DNA from: Pseudoips prasinana
Lineage: Eukaryota > Arthropoda > Insecta > Lepidoptera > Nolidae
Direction: 5' to 3'
Assembly: GCA_951640165.1 (NCBI GenBank)
Contig: OX621254.1
Location: 20,000,001 to 20,064,000, forward strand
Length of the DNA stretch: 64,000 nt
The notes under the pieces: generated by a model
The model's database searches: none
Told to the model about the DNA's origin: nothing
What the model saw: the letters and a program-made list of their open reading frames with translations, nothing else
Shown here: in pieces, positions 34,801 to 45,226 of the stretch
Layout of the letters: the number at the start of each line of letters is the position of its first letter
How positions within the stretch are numbered: the stretch's first letter is position 1
Made by a program: the position numbers and the translations under genes

Positions 34801-35166
34801 ATATATATATTTTTTTTTTTGCTCTCTTTGGGCAGGCTAAGATCTGTGACCATACCGCCTTGTCTTCAGTTGAAATATTTATATTTCAAAGTCAGTCAGT
34901 CATGTCCGTCACGTCCGTCACAGTCAAGTCATAGTCCTACCCCAGTAAAGCAGTGGAGACTTTGCTAGAGGCTTCTACGGAGTTTTGGTTACAACACGGA
35001 AAATCACAATTCACTGCGATATTGCACTTTCCTCCACTTGTGTACGTTGTCGAAGATTTTTATCTAAAAATCCACCATATTTACTCATAAAAACTCGAAT
35101 TTACACCAGTTTTTGAAAATAAAACATAGCCTCGATGTGTCCTTTTCCGCGTTGGCGCCAAAAACC
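34801..35166 (-). mobile_element. SINE-like element, copy 2
   Basis: Flanked by an exact 11-bp duplication, GTCGTGTTAGT (34790-34800 and 35167-35177). It has the same body as copy 1 with a shorter 'CATGTCCGTCACGTCCGTCA' repeat tract. The hairpin reads GCTCTCTTTGGGC here, one mismatch in the stem. The tail is A followed by TA repeats (- strand). Confidence 0.85.
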
Positions 35167-35177
35167 GTCGTGTTAGT

Positions 35178-35459
35178 TTAATAGATATCTGTCTGTGGTC
35201 GTGTTTTTTTTTCTTCGACTCCTATGCCTATTATGGACCAATCGCTCGCACGTTCAATGCATCCGCCAGTTTAGAGTATTGTATTTTTGAGAAAGTTTCT
35301 GGTAGCTTATGTTGTAATATTCATTATTTAGCTATATAGTTTTAAAATTAAATATCAGACTTTAGGATTTGTATTAGAATAGGGAAAGTAAGAAATGCAC
35401 TTTATAATCTTATTTTATATAGGTATGTAATCAAATAAACAAATTATTATATCGTGTCA
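35178..35459. other. Short spacer without recognisable features
   Basis: No coding frame or repeat was recognised between the SINE-like copy and the 3' end of the RNase H LINE. Confidence 0.4.
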
Positions 35460-35496
35460 TAAAAAAAACGATATACATATTTAAATCCTGATATTA

Positions 35497-36497
35497 TTAC
35501 TGCAAATAAAATTTGAAAATTATATTATACATAGATGCATTGACAGTATTATGGATGTAGGGAGGGAACGAGACACGGAGGGAAATCAAATTTTCTAAAA
35601 ATGAAGAACGGTCATGTTTTGGACAGGAGAAGAATATGTGATCCAGATCCGAAAAGCCATCACCACATTCACACTGCGGACTATTTACAATACGCAACCT
35701 AGCAAGATGGGCGGACCTAGACGCATTCTTATTAAAATGGTTGTAGGAATTTTGTCCAGTTTTATAGCAGCGAAACATGGTTTAGGGTCTTTCTTGTTGA
35801 ATTTTTAAATAATTATCCCCTTTTAATTGGCTACTTTTTTTCCAGACTGTATCCCAGGAATCCTGGAGATAAACTCTAGGAAGAGGAGCCAGGTCATACG
35901 TAAAATTTTTAAAAGGGAATTTACCTCCACTCAACACAACCTCATACGCAAGTTTATGGACCATTTCGTTACCTACAATGCCATAATGGCTAGATATCCA
36001 GACAAAAGTAACATAAACTCCTCTTATATAACAGTCATAAAGCTTACTTCTAACGTCCGCTAAGAGAGGGAAAATAAGTTTGGTGTTGAAAGGAAATCGA
36101 ATTAGTGCATGTAATGCTCTCATAGAGTCGCTAAAAATAATAGTATTATCAAGTTTCAAAATAAGAATGTATCTAACGCCTTAGCGATGCCAAGACATTC
36201 AGCGGTAAAAACTGACGTTTGAGATGGGCATTTTACTTTCTGAACAATGTTATTTTAAGCATGATAAACTTCTACTCCTACAAAATCATCTAATTTGTGC
36301 TTGGACGCATCTGCGTAAATGTGATTCCACCCTGGCCAATTATCTTGCACAATAGAATTAAAAGAAATATTAGCATTGTGTTTATCAATATTGGAAAGAT
36401 AGTATACAAACGGAATGTAAATTAAGACTTCATATTTACGGTTAAAAAAGTCAAGAGTAGATCTACGTGTCGGGGCCTGAATTGATTTATAACTCAA
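35497..36497 (-). pseudogene. LINE RNase H domain and C-terminal zinc-binding tail
   Basis: Three frames in succession carry HIYADASKHKLDDFVGV (first Asp of RNase H, 'DGS' type), then IIFSDSMRALHALI (catalytic 'SDS') and FVWISSHYGIVGNEMVHKLA (the 'W.P.H.GI.GNE.AD.LA' block, altered). Last is SPQCECGDGFSDLDHIFFSC, the C-terminal CCHC-like motif of these LINEs. Breaks lie near 36160-36255 and 35780. Confidence 0.7.
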
Positions 36498-36548
36498 GTA
36501 ACTTTTTACTAAGCAAGGAAGTGTTTTGTACTTCCAACAGTATGATGA

Positions 36549-36605
36549 TTAAAACTTCATATTCTTGCAGATCTCATTCAGATCTGCAAGAATATGAAGT
36601 TTTAA
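36549..36605. repeat. 26-bp perfect inverted repeat, 5-base loop
   Basis: 36549-36574 and 36580-36605 are exact reverse complements separated by CATTC. It lies within the RNase H LINE. Confidence 0.9.
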
Positions 36606-37061
36606 GATTAAAGGGCTATTTGAGAATTGTAAAACACGATAAAACAAACGATCAGCTAAGAACTGCCGCCGCAGGTTAAGCGGTGGCTCGTTACATTCAG
36701 CTTTTAATGCATTCAGAGGCCTAGATTTCATAGCTCCGGTAATTATTCTCATAGCTTTTGATTGAATGGAATCCCGCCTCTTCAAACCCACTATATTACA
36801 AGGCTCCAGTATGAAGGTCCCGTAATCGAGAACACTTCGTACCAAAGCATTGTAAAGCAGCTTCAAAGAAAACGGATGCCTACCCCACCAAACACCCGAG
36901 AGGCATCTCATCAAATTGAGAAGCTTTTCAAATTTAGTTACAACATATTCGATATGAAGCATCCCTGTTAGCTTTGAATCTAAGACAACACCCAAAAACT
37001 TCACTTGATTTTTAACTGGTATTCGGTAATTATCGAAATATATAAGAATTGGGGGATGCAA
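36549..37061 (-). pseudogene. LINE RT C-terminal part
   Basis: The frame reads VKFLGVVLDSKLTGMLHIEY (the 'LG..LD..L.W..H' block), LLYNALVRSVLDYG and KAMRIITGAMKSRPLNALKA, as expected after the palm. It ends inside a hairpin duplication at 36549-36605 that adds a few residues and a stop. Confidence 0.7.
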
Positions 37062-37144
37062 TTACTGACGCGTGAAGACAACTACGGAACTTTTATGCGG
37101 TGAAATGCTAAGACCATTTTTATCCATCCTAACTTTTAAATTAC

Positions 37145-37705
37145 TTAAGGAATTTGATATTTGGCTACATATTGAATTAAATGTGTTATTAACAATAAGT
37201 CATCGGCATATTGAAGGATGTTAATAGAATTATAAAGTGAAGACGCCATAATCATAAGTATATAAATTAAATAATATAGGCTCAGTCCTACAGATCCTTG
37301 TGGAACTCCATTCCACACCAGTCTACTCTGTTCTCGAGCTTGGTCAAGCCTTATTGTTCTACCTGACAAGAGGTTTATGATAAAACATGAAATAATTGGT
37401 GGAATAGCAAGCTTGTGTAGTTTATATTGCAGAATATTAAGATTTACTCTGTCATAGGCTGATTTAAAATCTAAAAACACCACAGGAACAGATTCATTTT
37501 TTGGAAATGCCACTCGGACATCAATCACAACAGTGTCCACACTATCCAAGGTGCTCCTGCCTTTCCTGAACCCAAATTGTGATTCGGATAATATTCCACG
37601 ATTTTCAATAATCCATTCAAGGCGATTTTTAACTAAATCTCCAAACCACTGCAGTATCTTCTGAAGTGCCATAATTGACGGGTTTTTGTGATTTAAACAT
37701 ATCAA
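37145..37705 (-). pseudogene. LINE reverse transcriptase palm
   Basis: The frame contains RGILSESQFGFRKGRSTLDS, VPVVFLDFKSAYDRVN (catalytic Asp), RLVWNGVPQGSVGLSLYYLI (motif 4, with the usual LGP altered to GLS) and NILQYADDLLLI (catalytic DD). It joins the C-terminal part at 37061 after a frame break. Confidence 0.8.
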
Positions 37706-37851
37706 TTATAGGGGCAACGTTGGACGGTATCATAATATTGGACTGTGTCAATGTCTTAATAAGTACTTGAATGATATCCGATGAAGACATCATGGAGGGG
37801 TTAGGACTTGAATTCAAAGCACAACCGTTTTGGGGTGAAGGGATGTTAAAA

Positions 37852-38460
37852 TCATTGATTTATTTTCTTATGTGATTCCCGATCATAACCTTTATTTAAT
37901 TTGGGATCTGGGCGTCTATTCACGTTAACTGTCTTTTTATATGTACTGTTTGATAATGAGCGTTGTGAAAGTGATATGGGAGACACTGGATGGTTTTGTT
38001 TCATGTCAGGTACTGTGATTGAATTTAGTACATTGGCGTACGATTTATATACAGATGGAATCAGTTTGACTGCTTCGCTAGAGAATATGTCATGTTTGAG
38101 CCATTTTGCCACTAATAAATTATGTTCTGAATTGAATCGTCAAAAGAAAATCAAGTTAGCTATGGCAGAAAAATCTATATCATATGGATATAGATTTTTC
38201 TGCCATAGCTAACTTGATTTCCTTTTGACGATTCAATTGAGAACATAATTTATTAGTGGCAAAATGGCTTCCTGAACAATGACAACATGATATATTCTCT
38301 TCCTCAACGTCACAGGAATCACCTGTATGTTCATGTCCGCATTTATAACACTTTGATCTAGATCTATATTGATGTTTAGTATGCCCAAAGCGGCAGCAGT
38401 TAAAACATTGAATCGTGTGGTAAGTGTACAAATTTACGGGTAGTGCATTGTAGCACATAT
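37852..38460 (-). pseudogene. LINE ORF1 (gag) C-terminal region with zinc knuckles
   Basis: The frame 38458-38180 reads TIQCFNCCRFGHTKHQYRS, KCYKCGHEHTGDSC and ISCCHCSGSHFATNKLC, a three-knuckle gag region. It breaks at a palindrome (38099-38269) and continues at 38112-37852 as VKLIPSVYKSYANVLN. Upstream pieces to ATG 39104 (KSNFNKICKHCNKNKRKHAQ) are in other frames. Confidence 0.65.
38099..38269. repeat. 83-bp inverted duplication, 5-base centre
   Basis: 38099-38181 is the reverse complement of 38187-38269 with two differences. The right arm is the native gag sequence (- strand). The left arm is an inverted copy inserted beside it. Confidence 0.9.
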
Positions 38461-38912
38461 AAACTCTTTGAGGCAGGACTTGCCCGTTAAATGTAAGTAC
38501 AACATTTTGTGTCGGTTTCGACGCTATTTAACCGTTTCGGTACATTTATAATTTATTCTCCTTACCTTTAAAACCTTACCACACCCACTAGGCACCGAGA
38601 TATTGTCCATTATTTCCTCAATTGACCCGTCAGATGGTACCCCACGAACAAAGCCCATTCATGTAATTTGAAATGATGGAATGAAGGCTTTTAAATTGTT
38701 CACTTCTATGCTGTCACTTGTTAGAAATGAACTAGCATCGCTAAAATTTGAGAAAGCTAGGGAAATTCTATTTCCACCTATTAACAGAACCATTAACAAT
38801 ATTCTTTATACCATTTCTCATAAGGAATTTCCCAAATGAGACTGGGTGGAGAGTAGTTCCATCGTCAGGTGACTTGGTTACTCTTTGCACATGAATATTA
38901 AATGGGGCCTTG

Positions 38913-39104
38913 TCATGAGATTCGTATTGTTTCCTCCTGTATTGGTGTGTGTACTAGATTATTTTCAATTTCTTTAGTAGGGTTTGTGTCACTGTTTTCA
39001 GTTACTCCACAGCGACCACCCGTTTTGCAATCTACTGCTTGAGCGTGCTTCCTTTTATTTTTATTGCAATGTTTGCAAATTTTATTAAAATTAGATTTTT
39101 TCAT
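38913..39104 (-). pseudogene. LINE ORF1 start
   Basis: A frame from ATG 39104 encodes a basic, Cys-containing N-terminus (ICKHCNKNKRKH), then stops at 38913. Sequence between 38913 and 38460 holds further gag in broken frames. It lies just inside the GC-rich 5' leader of the RNase H LINE. Confidence 0.5.
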
Positions 39105-39289
39105 TTATTATGAGATGCGGAACAATCCGTGTCCATTCCAGACCCATTACATACAGTATAATTATTTTGAGTTGATATAGTAATGAAATTTGCCGTCGGG
39201 GGAACCATTACGCCCCCCGGGGTCGGTAAATCAAGCGGCTCGTTCATATACAGTAATACATAAAATACTTACCTAGACCGAAGTCTATC

Positions 39290-39954
39290 TATACACAACA
39301 ACTGTTATATGTAAACTAAATATTAATAATATTTACACTAACACACAGTACTAATCCCTATAATATACAAAATACAATATAAATTATTATCGGAAAGAAA
39401 AATCGACCATTCGTTTTTTTTTATATTTTTTGCCCTCTTTGGGCAGGCTAAGGTCTGTGACCATACCGCCTCGTCTTCAATTTTAATATTTCTGTTTCAA
39501 AGTCAGTCAGTCATGTCCGTCACGTCCGTCACAGTCATGTCCATCACGTCCGTCACAGTCAAGTCATAGTCCTACCCCAGTAAAGCAGTGGAGACTTTAC
39601 TAGAGGCATCTATGGAGTTTTGGTTACAACACGGAAAATCACAATTCACGGCAATATCGCACTTTCCTCCACTTGTGTACGTTGTCGAAGATGTTATGTC
39701 TAAAAATCCACCATATTTACACATAAAAACTCGAATTTACACCAGTTTTTGAAAATAAAACATAGCCTCGATGCGTCCTTTTCCGCGTTGGCGCCAAAAC
39801 TCCTCGACCATTCGGTTCAACGTTTCCCGCGCTTATTTTCTGGTCGTGTTTTATGCCGGTAGACAACCAACCTTTTTATTCTGTCTATTCCATAGACTAC
39901 GAGCTGAAATACATTGGCCGACCGTGGATGTATCTTTTCGCCACACCGATTAAC
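39290..39954 (-). repeat. Gypsy-type LTR, interrupted by SINE-like copy 3
   Basis: On the - strand, sequence starting TGTGGCGAAAAGATACATCC (39954 downward) follows the gypsy pol end and resembles a Ty3/gypsy LTR, with an AATAAA-like signal near 39880. The LTR probably continues on the other side of the SINE-like copy to about 39290. The exact end is uncertain because the terminal CA was not confirmed. Confidence 0.5.
39414..39803 (-). mobile_element. SINE-like element, copy 3
   Basis: Flanked by an exact 11-bp duplication, TCGACCATTCG (39403-39413 and 39804-39814). It is the best preserved copy: its hairpin TGCCCTCTTTGGGCA is intact (+ strand view) and its 'CATGTCCGTCACGTCCGTCA' tract is extended. 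It is inserted in a gypsy LTR. Confidence 0.9.
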
Positions 39955-40104
39955 CGAAAACAAAAATAATATTTACAAAGTATCAAGTAATATTTACAAT
40001 GTTTAAAATAATATTTGCAAAGTTTAAAATAACATTACATTAATAGGACATATGGAAGTCCAGCATCGACTGGTGTTAATGCATAAGTAACATACAACAC
40101 ATAA

Positions 40105-40756
40105 AAGAATATTCACATGTCAAATGGAGTTTTAAAATACACTTTTCTACCGGATCGTATGATGTAATTTGGTTTTGGAGAAGATGGGCTTTCTGTGTTG
40201 ACCGGCTCTAGAGCACTGGCATGGTGGAAACTCTCAGATGCTAGACGTTTAGGTGCTGATAAAGCAGATTCATTCAGTATATATGCTGGTTTTACTTAGT
40301 CCATGCTCACCTGTACATTTCTATCACCAATTACAATGGCGATAGTTTTATCGTTCCGAGCAACAACTTTATAGGGACCTGGATATGGGGCTTTAGAGAA
40401 GGCTAAATGCTATTATCTCTTAAGAAAACATACGAGGTGGTGTTGAAATCTTTGAAAAGGAACTGGTCACAATCTGGCCATGTGTTGTCACAATTGTGTG
40501 ACAAAGTTTTTGGGCTCCTCAACATGATCTGACGTTGTGGAAGGAACGAAAGTAAGAAGTGGTAAGACTTGGTACCAGGTAATTGCATGGCACATTAAAG
40601 CGGCTTCTAGGCCGCGCCTTGCAGAGCGCAAGCACATTGCACAGGTAGCCTGTGCATGCGCTCTACAAGGCCGTTCATACAAGGATGGTAGCTAGTAGTT
40701 CGAATGCACTTACAGCCATAGAGCTGCATCAAGGAGTTAGAACAATCCTGATTCAA
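40105..40756 (-). pseudogene. Ty3/gypsy integrase C-terminal region
   Basis: Across three frames the - strand reads NSLMQLYGCKCIRTTSYHPC, NGLVERMHR (integrase catalytic Glu region) and SYHFLLSFLPQR. Then come KAPYPGPYKVVARNDKTIAI and NYIIRSGRKVYF, the standard end of gypsy pol before the 3' LTR. Frame breaks occur at about 40600 and 40403. The N-terminal side is removed at 40756 by the foldback-like repeat. Confidence 0.75.
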
Positions 40757-41590
40757 ATTGGAACTAAGATTGGAACACAGTACGATAAATAATTTCAAAC
40801 TAAATATTCGCCATATTTGTTTACTAATTGAGTGTGGTAAACGTCATTTCTTATAAATACTGCTATTGAATTTACTAAACCCAAATTAAATGTACTTAAA
40901 AAGCTATCAAAGAATAAGACGTAGTTTAAAAAAACGTTGTGTACGTCTTAGATAAATAAAAATTATTTAATTATAGTTATATGAAAACATAATCCTAGGA
41001 GTTTGACCAAAAATTCTACTATTTTATACGTCAAGTAAGTTATTTTTAGGCTAGCCATCTGTTAGACAGGGACAGAATCCTGCACTTGAGCCTCTCAAGT
41101 GGTCTGTTTTGATGACTACGTGCAAAGATATTATAATATAACAAGATTGCGCACTCCAAGATTTAGTTCAAAGTAAAATGAACTCAAAGTCTTTAAGATA
41201 CAGTCCATTTCTCTTTGTAGTGTACCAATAGGAAAAAACGGACCACTTGAGAGGCTCTCGTTTTGGAATCTGTCCCTGTCTAACAGATGGCCAGCCTAAA
41301 AATAACTTACTTGACGTATAAAATAGTCGAATTTTTGGTCAAACACCTAGGATTATGTTTTCATACAACTATAATTAAATAATTTTTATTTATTTAAGAC
41401 GTACACAACGTTTTTTTAAACTATGTCTTATTCTTTGATAGCTTTTTAAATACATTTAATTTGGGTTTAGTAAATTCAATAACAGTATTTATAAGAAATG
41501 ACGTTTACCACACTCAATTTGTAAACAAATATGGCGAATGTTTGTTTTGAAATTATTTATCGTATTGTGCTCCAATCCAGTTCCAACTTG
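40757..41590. repeat. Foldback-like inverted repeat, arms about 350 bp
   Basis: The sequence from 40757 to about 41110 is the reverse complement of 41233-41590 with modest divergence. The centre is about 120 bp. The arms contain CTGTCCCTGTCTAACAGATG and TGACGTATAAAATAG-type blocks. The structure interrupts a gypsy integrase. Confidence 0.8.
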
Positions 41591-41941
41591 CAACTTGAGA
41601 GGCTCTCGTTTTGGAATCTGTCCCTGTCTAACAGATGGCCAGCCTAAAAATAACTTACTTGACGTATAAAATAGTCGAATTTTTGGTCAAACACCTAGGA
41701 TTATGTTTTCATACAACTATAATTAAATAATTTTTATTTATTTAAGACGTACACAACGTTTTTTTAAACTATGTCTTATTCTTTGATAGCTTTTTAAATA
41801 CATTTAATTTGGGTTTAGTAAATTCAATAACAGTATTTATAAGAAATGACGTTTACCACACTCAATTTGTAAACAAATATGGCGAATGTTTGTTTTGAAA
41901 TTATTTATCGTATTGTGCTCCAATCCAGTTCCAATTTGCTT
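41246..41941. repeat. 348-bp tandem duplication of the right arm
   Basis: The segment beginning CTTGAGAGGCTCTCG at 41246 is repeated head-to-tail from 41594 with very few differences. The second copy ends just before the THAP ATG. Confidence 0.85.
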
Positions 41942-41945
41942 AAAA

Positions 41946-42154
41946 ATGGTTTTAACTTGTTGCGTAAAAGGGTGTAAAAGTGAGGGTCATCTGGGGAGTG
42001 GTATATCTTTTCACAAGTAATTGTTATCTTGTAATGTTTCTATATTTTGGCTAAGTTCAGCAACAGGGTAACCATTCGTTACGTATTTAATGGATCGTTT
42101 TTCTAGATTTCCCAAAAACGAGGAATTGAAACAAAAATGGATGAATATTGTTCC
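41946..42154 (+). pseudogene. THAP zinc-finger start, two exons (P-element-like transposase)
   Basis: ATG 41946 opens MVLTCCVKGCKSEGHLGSGI and SFHK, the first half of a THAP domain (C2 pair plus 'FHKFP' block). It ends at a GTAATT donor near 42016. After TTTTTCTAG an exon (about 42108-42154) reads FPKNEELKQKWMNIVP, the next THAP block, ending at CCCG/GTAAAT. Later His/Cys and AVPTIF parts were not found, so the copy seems cut off. THAP domains head P-element transposases. The upstream arms would be its terminal and 5' region. Confidence 0.6.
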
Positions 42155-42291
42155 CGGTAAATAATAATCTGATATACCCCACTACCAGCCACTAAGCATA
42201 CCTACTCGAGATTGTTGCCTCTTACAACAAACGATTTTTCCAACCTGTCGTAATGTATATTAAGTATTTTATACCTACGTTATAATTGTCT

Positions 42292-42552
42292 GCTGTGTGG
42301 TGACGGCGACAAATATCAGAATCAGAATATCATCACCCCATCTCATCCCGTGGGGGGCGTAGAAGTCGACCCGAGGGAATATCTACCAGAGGACGGGAAG
42401 CAGCTTCCTTCTGAGTACTACGACCATCATACTGCGATCGCCAACCCGCCTGCCAAGCGTGGCGATTATGGCATATCCCCTCAAGATGATTCTTGAGGGA
42501 GGTTTGTCCAGCAGTGGACTTATTTAAGCTGTAATGATGACGATGATGATGA
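42292..42552 (+). mobile_element. 261-bp retro-insertion with 10-bp target duplication
   Basis: ATAATTGTCT at 42282-42291 recurs at 42553-42562. The insert ends in a GTCCAGCAGTGGAC motif and a (GAT)n tail, the same 3' end family as the 70-bp insert at 21064-21133. It is either a SINE or a 5'-truncated LINE. Its body is relatively GC-rich. Confidence 0.8.
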
Positions 42553-42562
42553 ATAATTGTCT

Positions 42563-43371
42563 ATTTTACTATATCTAACACTAAAACGAGGCTACTGTTT
42601 CCTCGTGTCAGTGTTTGTTATGAGTAAATAGGTAAGAAATAGAGAATTGCTACACTCTTATTAATAACAAAAGATATAACATTATCTCAGTTGTTTAGAT
42701 TAAGCCACTTAGAAGATATTTTCAATTAAGGTAGTGAGTATAGTACTATCCGTGGAATAAATTAAAAAATCGGGCCTGTAGTCTATTAGTGTTACCTGAT
42801 ATTCACAATCTAATCTATATTGAATATATGTATTACAATAATTATCCTAGAATACTATAGCCGACTGACACAAAACACTTGTTGCGAAAAAGAATATAAG
42901 TAAATAAAACATATAATATACTTGAAAACTATTTGGATACATTACGAATATATAATATTTGGAAAGTCTACTGCCTTTGTCCAAAATATCTACCACTACT
43001 CACACTTACATTAGGCGGGAATTGTACTATAAATAATTATATAATTTCCAAACGTTTAAAAAATCTACAAATAATCTTGGTATAATTTAATTTATATTGT
43101 TTGCAGAGAGGTATACAAAATAAAGAAAGTATAAGTAACGAAAACATCTCGAATGCGTATACCTAGGTATGCAGTGGGGCGAACAGTAACTTTAAAAGCA
43201 CTGCACAGGTTGTATGATTATACTTCAAAAGTAAGTTTATTCATTCTCATATAAACAAAATTTTAAATTTGGCGCGTTAAAACATTCGCATAATTCCACG
43301 ACGCTTGGTCAGTCTATTATAAGGAGATGCCATCCAAAACAGCTACTTCTTGCTCGGGCCGTTTTTGCTCC
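42563..43371. other. Stretch with no recognisable gene
   Basis: AT-rich sequence without domain-bearing frames. Confidence 0.4.
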
Positions 43372-43440
43372 CTCAGTGCGCAATCTTGTTATATTATAAT
43401 ATCTTTGACTACGTGTTAATCAAAGATAATATAACAAACT
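43372..43440. repeat. MITE-like inverted repeat related to the foldback centre
   Basis: AGTGCGCAATCTTGTTATAT and the following ATATCTTTG are, in reverse complement, the same sequence as 41113-41155 in the centre of the foldback-like repeat. Here they are followed by an inverted partial copy (TCAAAGATAATATAACAA). Confidence 0.55.
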
Positions 43441-43557
43441 ACGTTTAGTATTAATGCCCGTAGCCGCGTAGGTTGTTATATTAGTGCTTTTATCCTCTTT
43501 GGTTATATTCTCTTTGATATTGCGAAAACAGTTGTATATTAAATGAAATACTCTTTG

Positions 43558-43590
43558 TGCCCAAAGAGGGCGAAGATAATAATAATAAAA
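43558..43590 (+). mobile_element. 33-bp retro-insertion with 12-bp target duplication
   Basis: AAATACTCTTTG at 43546-43557 recurs at 43591-43602. The insert is only TGCCCAAAGAGGGC plus an A/TAA-rich tail. This hairpin is the same as the 3' end of the SINE-like family at 34.4, 34.8 and 39.4 kb. Confidence 0.8.
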
Positions 43591-43602
43591 AAATACTCTT
43601 TG

Positions 43603-44159
43603 ATTAAATGTATATTCGTGAATTTATTACAATAAATATGTATAGTGTTTCTTGGCTACCTCTATATATGGATTATTGTCATTGACTTTGTGCGAAGAAT
43701 GCGGTGAAATTAGATTTTTAAGCTCCGAGCGAAATTGATTGTTCGGCAGCATTTTGAGGTGATTTACGTTGAATTCCTATGAAGTCTGCATGTACAATTC
43801 TCAGGTTTTCGGCTAATATCCTGGTGCGATAGTATAGATAAATATTTACTATAGCTTCACTCATGACGAAGCACGCTTTGAAGTCTTTTACGACTCGCTG
43901 GTTTGTTGTTACCTTCAATTCCACTTTGTAAATATGATAAACATGAGCCAAGGTGTCTCAGGTGCAGGTGCCATTATGTAAAATATTTCGTTTCTTCTGA
44001 TTAAGTGTCAATGCCTTAGTGAATCCATGTTCCAAAGTTTTTTTTTAGAAATGATTAACTATCAAGATAAAATGTATTCTGGTAGGTACTTTTGTTCTTG
44101 CCTTAATTTAAATTTTGTAAATGAACAGTCTAAATAGATCCTGTGGTGAATGTAACAAA
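43603..44159. other. Stretch without a supported gene
   Basis: A 77-codon frame at 43718-43951 (- strand) has no recognisable domain. Nothing else stands out. Confidence 0.4.
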
Positions 44160-44390
44160 CCATGACTGCTTGTGGCGCTGATGTCAAGACAGTTGCCTCA
44201 CCACATCAAGGCCTGGGTTCAATTCCCATGTAGGACAACCATTTGTGTGACAAATAAATAGCTAAGAATACCCACTTACCAATAGTTCTCCTGAGTCGGG
44301 ATGCACTTTGTATCAGTCAATAATATGTTCATCAGGTACCCTGTGAGAGAGACAGTGATTAATGTTGTTACTATCAGTTATTAAAAAAAA
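44160..44390 (+). mobile_element. tRNA-derived SINE (putative)
   Basis: The sequence has a box A-like TGTGGCGCTGATG at about 44171 and a good box B, GGGTTCAATTCCC (about 44216-44228), about 45 bp apart as in tRNA genes. The following body resembles lepidopteran SINE tails. Exact ends and target duplications were not found. Confidence 0.55.
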
Positions 44391-44547
44391 ATTAAAAAGC
44401 ATCATTAGGATATGTGTGGGTACTACTAATTCACTGGCATTTGGTCTCTAAAAGGTAGATCCTGTTCTATAATTTCAAATAATTACAGATAAATCATATC
44501 CTGGCAGAATAAATCATTTGAATGCATGTGTGCTGCAAAAGTTAAGA

Positions 44548-44810
44548 GAGTAATAATAATAATATCTCGGGACAATGCCACACAGATCATCCTAGCCCCA
44601 AACTAAGCAAAGCTTGTACTATGGGTACCAGGCGACGATAAACATATGTATATAGATAGATAGATACTTATATACATATAAAACATCCATGACTCAGAAA
44701 CAAATATTCCTGTTCATCACACAAATATTTGCACTTACCAGGATTCAAACCCAGGACCACCAGCTTCATAGGCAGGAGCACTACCAACTAGGCTACATCG
44801 ACCATTGAGT
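44548..44810 (-). mobile_element. tRNA-derived SINE
   Basis: On the - strand it starts near TAGCCTAGTTGGTAGTGCTC (box A), with box B GGGTTTGAATCC about 45 bp on. Then comes a body ending CATTGTCCCGAGATATTATT with an (ATT)n tail. This is the classic layout of a lepidopteran tRNA-SINE with a LINE-like 3' end. Confidence 0.75.
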
Positions 44811-45226
44811 GCCTCCACACTTCATGATCTATGATTCCCACGAATAAGACAGCTATAATAAGTAGTTATGCTGTTTCTGGGTGTATTTTGTTGTCAATTA
44901 TCTAATTTTAAAGTGCCCTGCAATAAAGACTCATTTCTCTCTTCCCAGTGTTGTCATGTAAGAATAAGTAAATTACAAATAATTATTTCATTCATTCATT
45001 TTCAGTACCAATACCAAATCTATTATATAGGTTCAACAGAATGGAATGAGACACAATTAAAAAGGGTCTCACCAAGCCAAAACCCAATCAAATAAATTGT
45101 TATCAGTCAGAGAAATGGCTTATTATTGACAAACAATAGATTGCCATGTTGCAGAATACATCGAAAAAAAAAAAAAAACATCCTTTTCAGTAGCAGTAAA
45201 TTATTAAATTATTTCATGGATCAGTT

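Larger units (their letters stand above)
35460..39260 (-). mobile_element. RNase H-bearing LINE (I/Loa-like group), degraded
   Basis: Read on the - strand the order is a GC-rich 5' leader (about 39260-39180, CCGACCCCGGGGGGCGTAAT), ORF1 pieces (39104-37852) with zinc knuckles, reverse transcriptase (37705-36549), RNase H (36497-35782), a C-terminal Cys/His motif (35778-35497) and a short A-rich 3' end near 35460. RNase H downstream of RT points to the I-type group of LINEs. There are many frame breaks and two inverted duplications. Confidence 0.75.

Noticed and set aside
43718..43951. 77-codon frame on the - strand
   Set aside because: No family recognised. Length is compatible with chance.
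44571..44582. CRISPR-like or satellite repeats among the (TAA)n and (GAA)n runs
   Set aside because: These are microsatellite tails of retroelements. No spaced repeats of constant length were seen.
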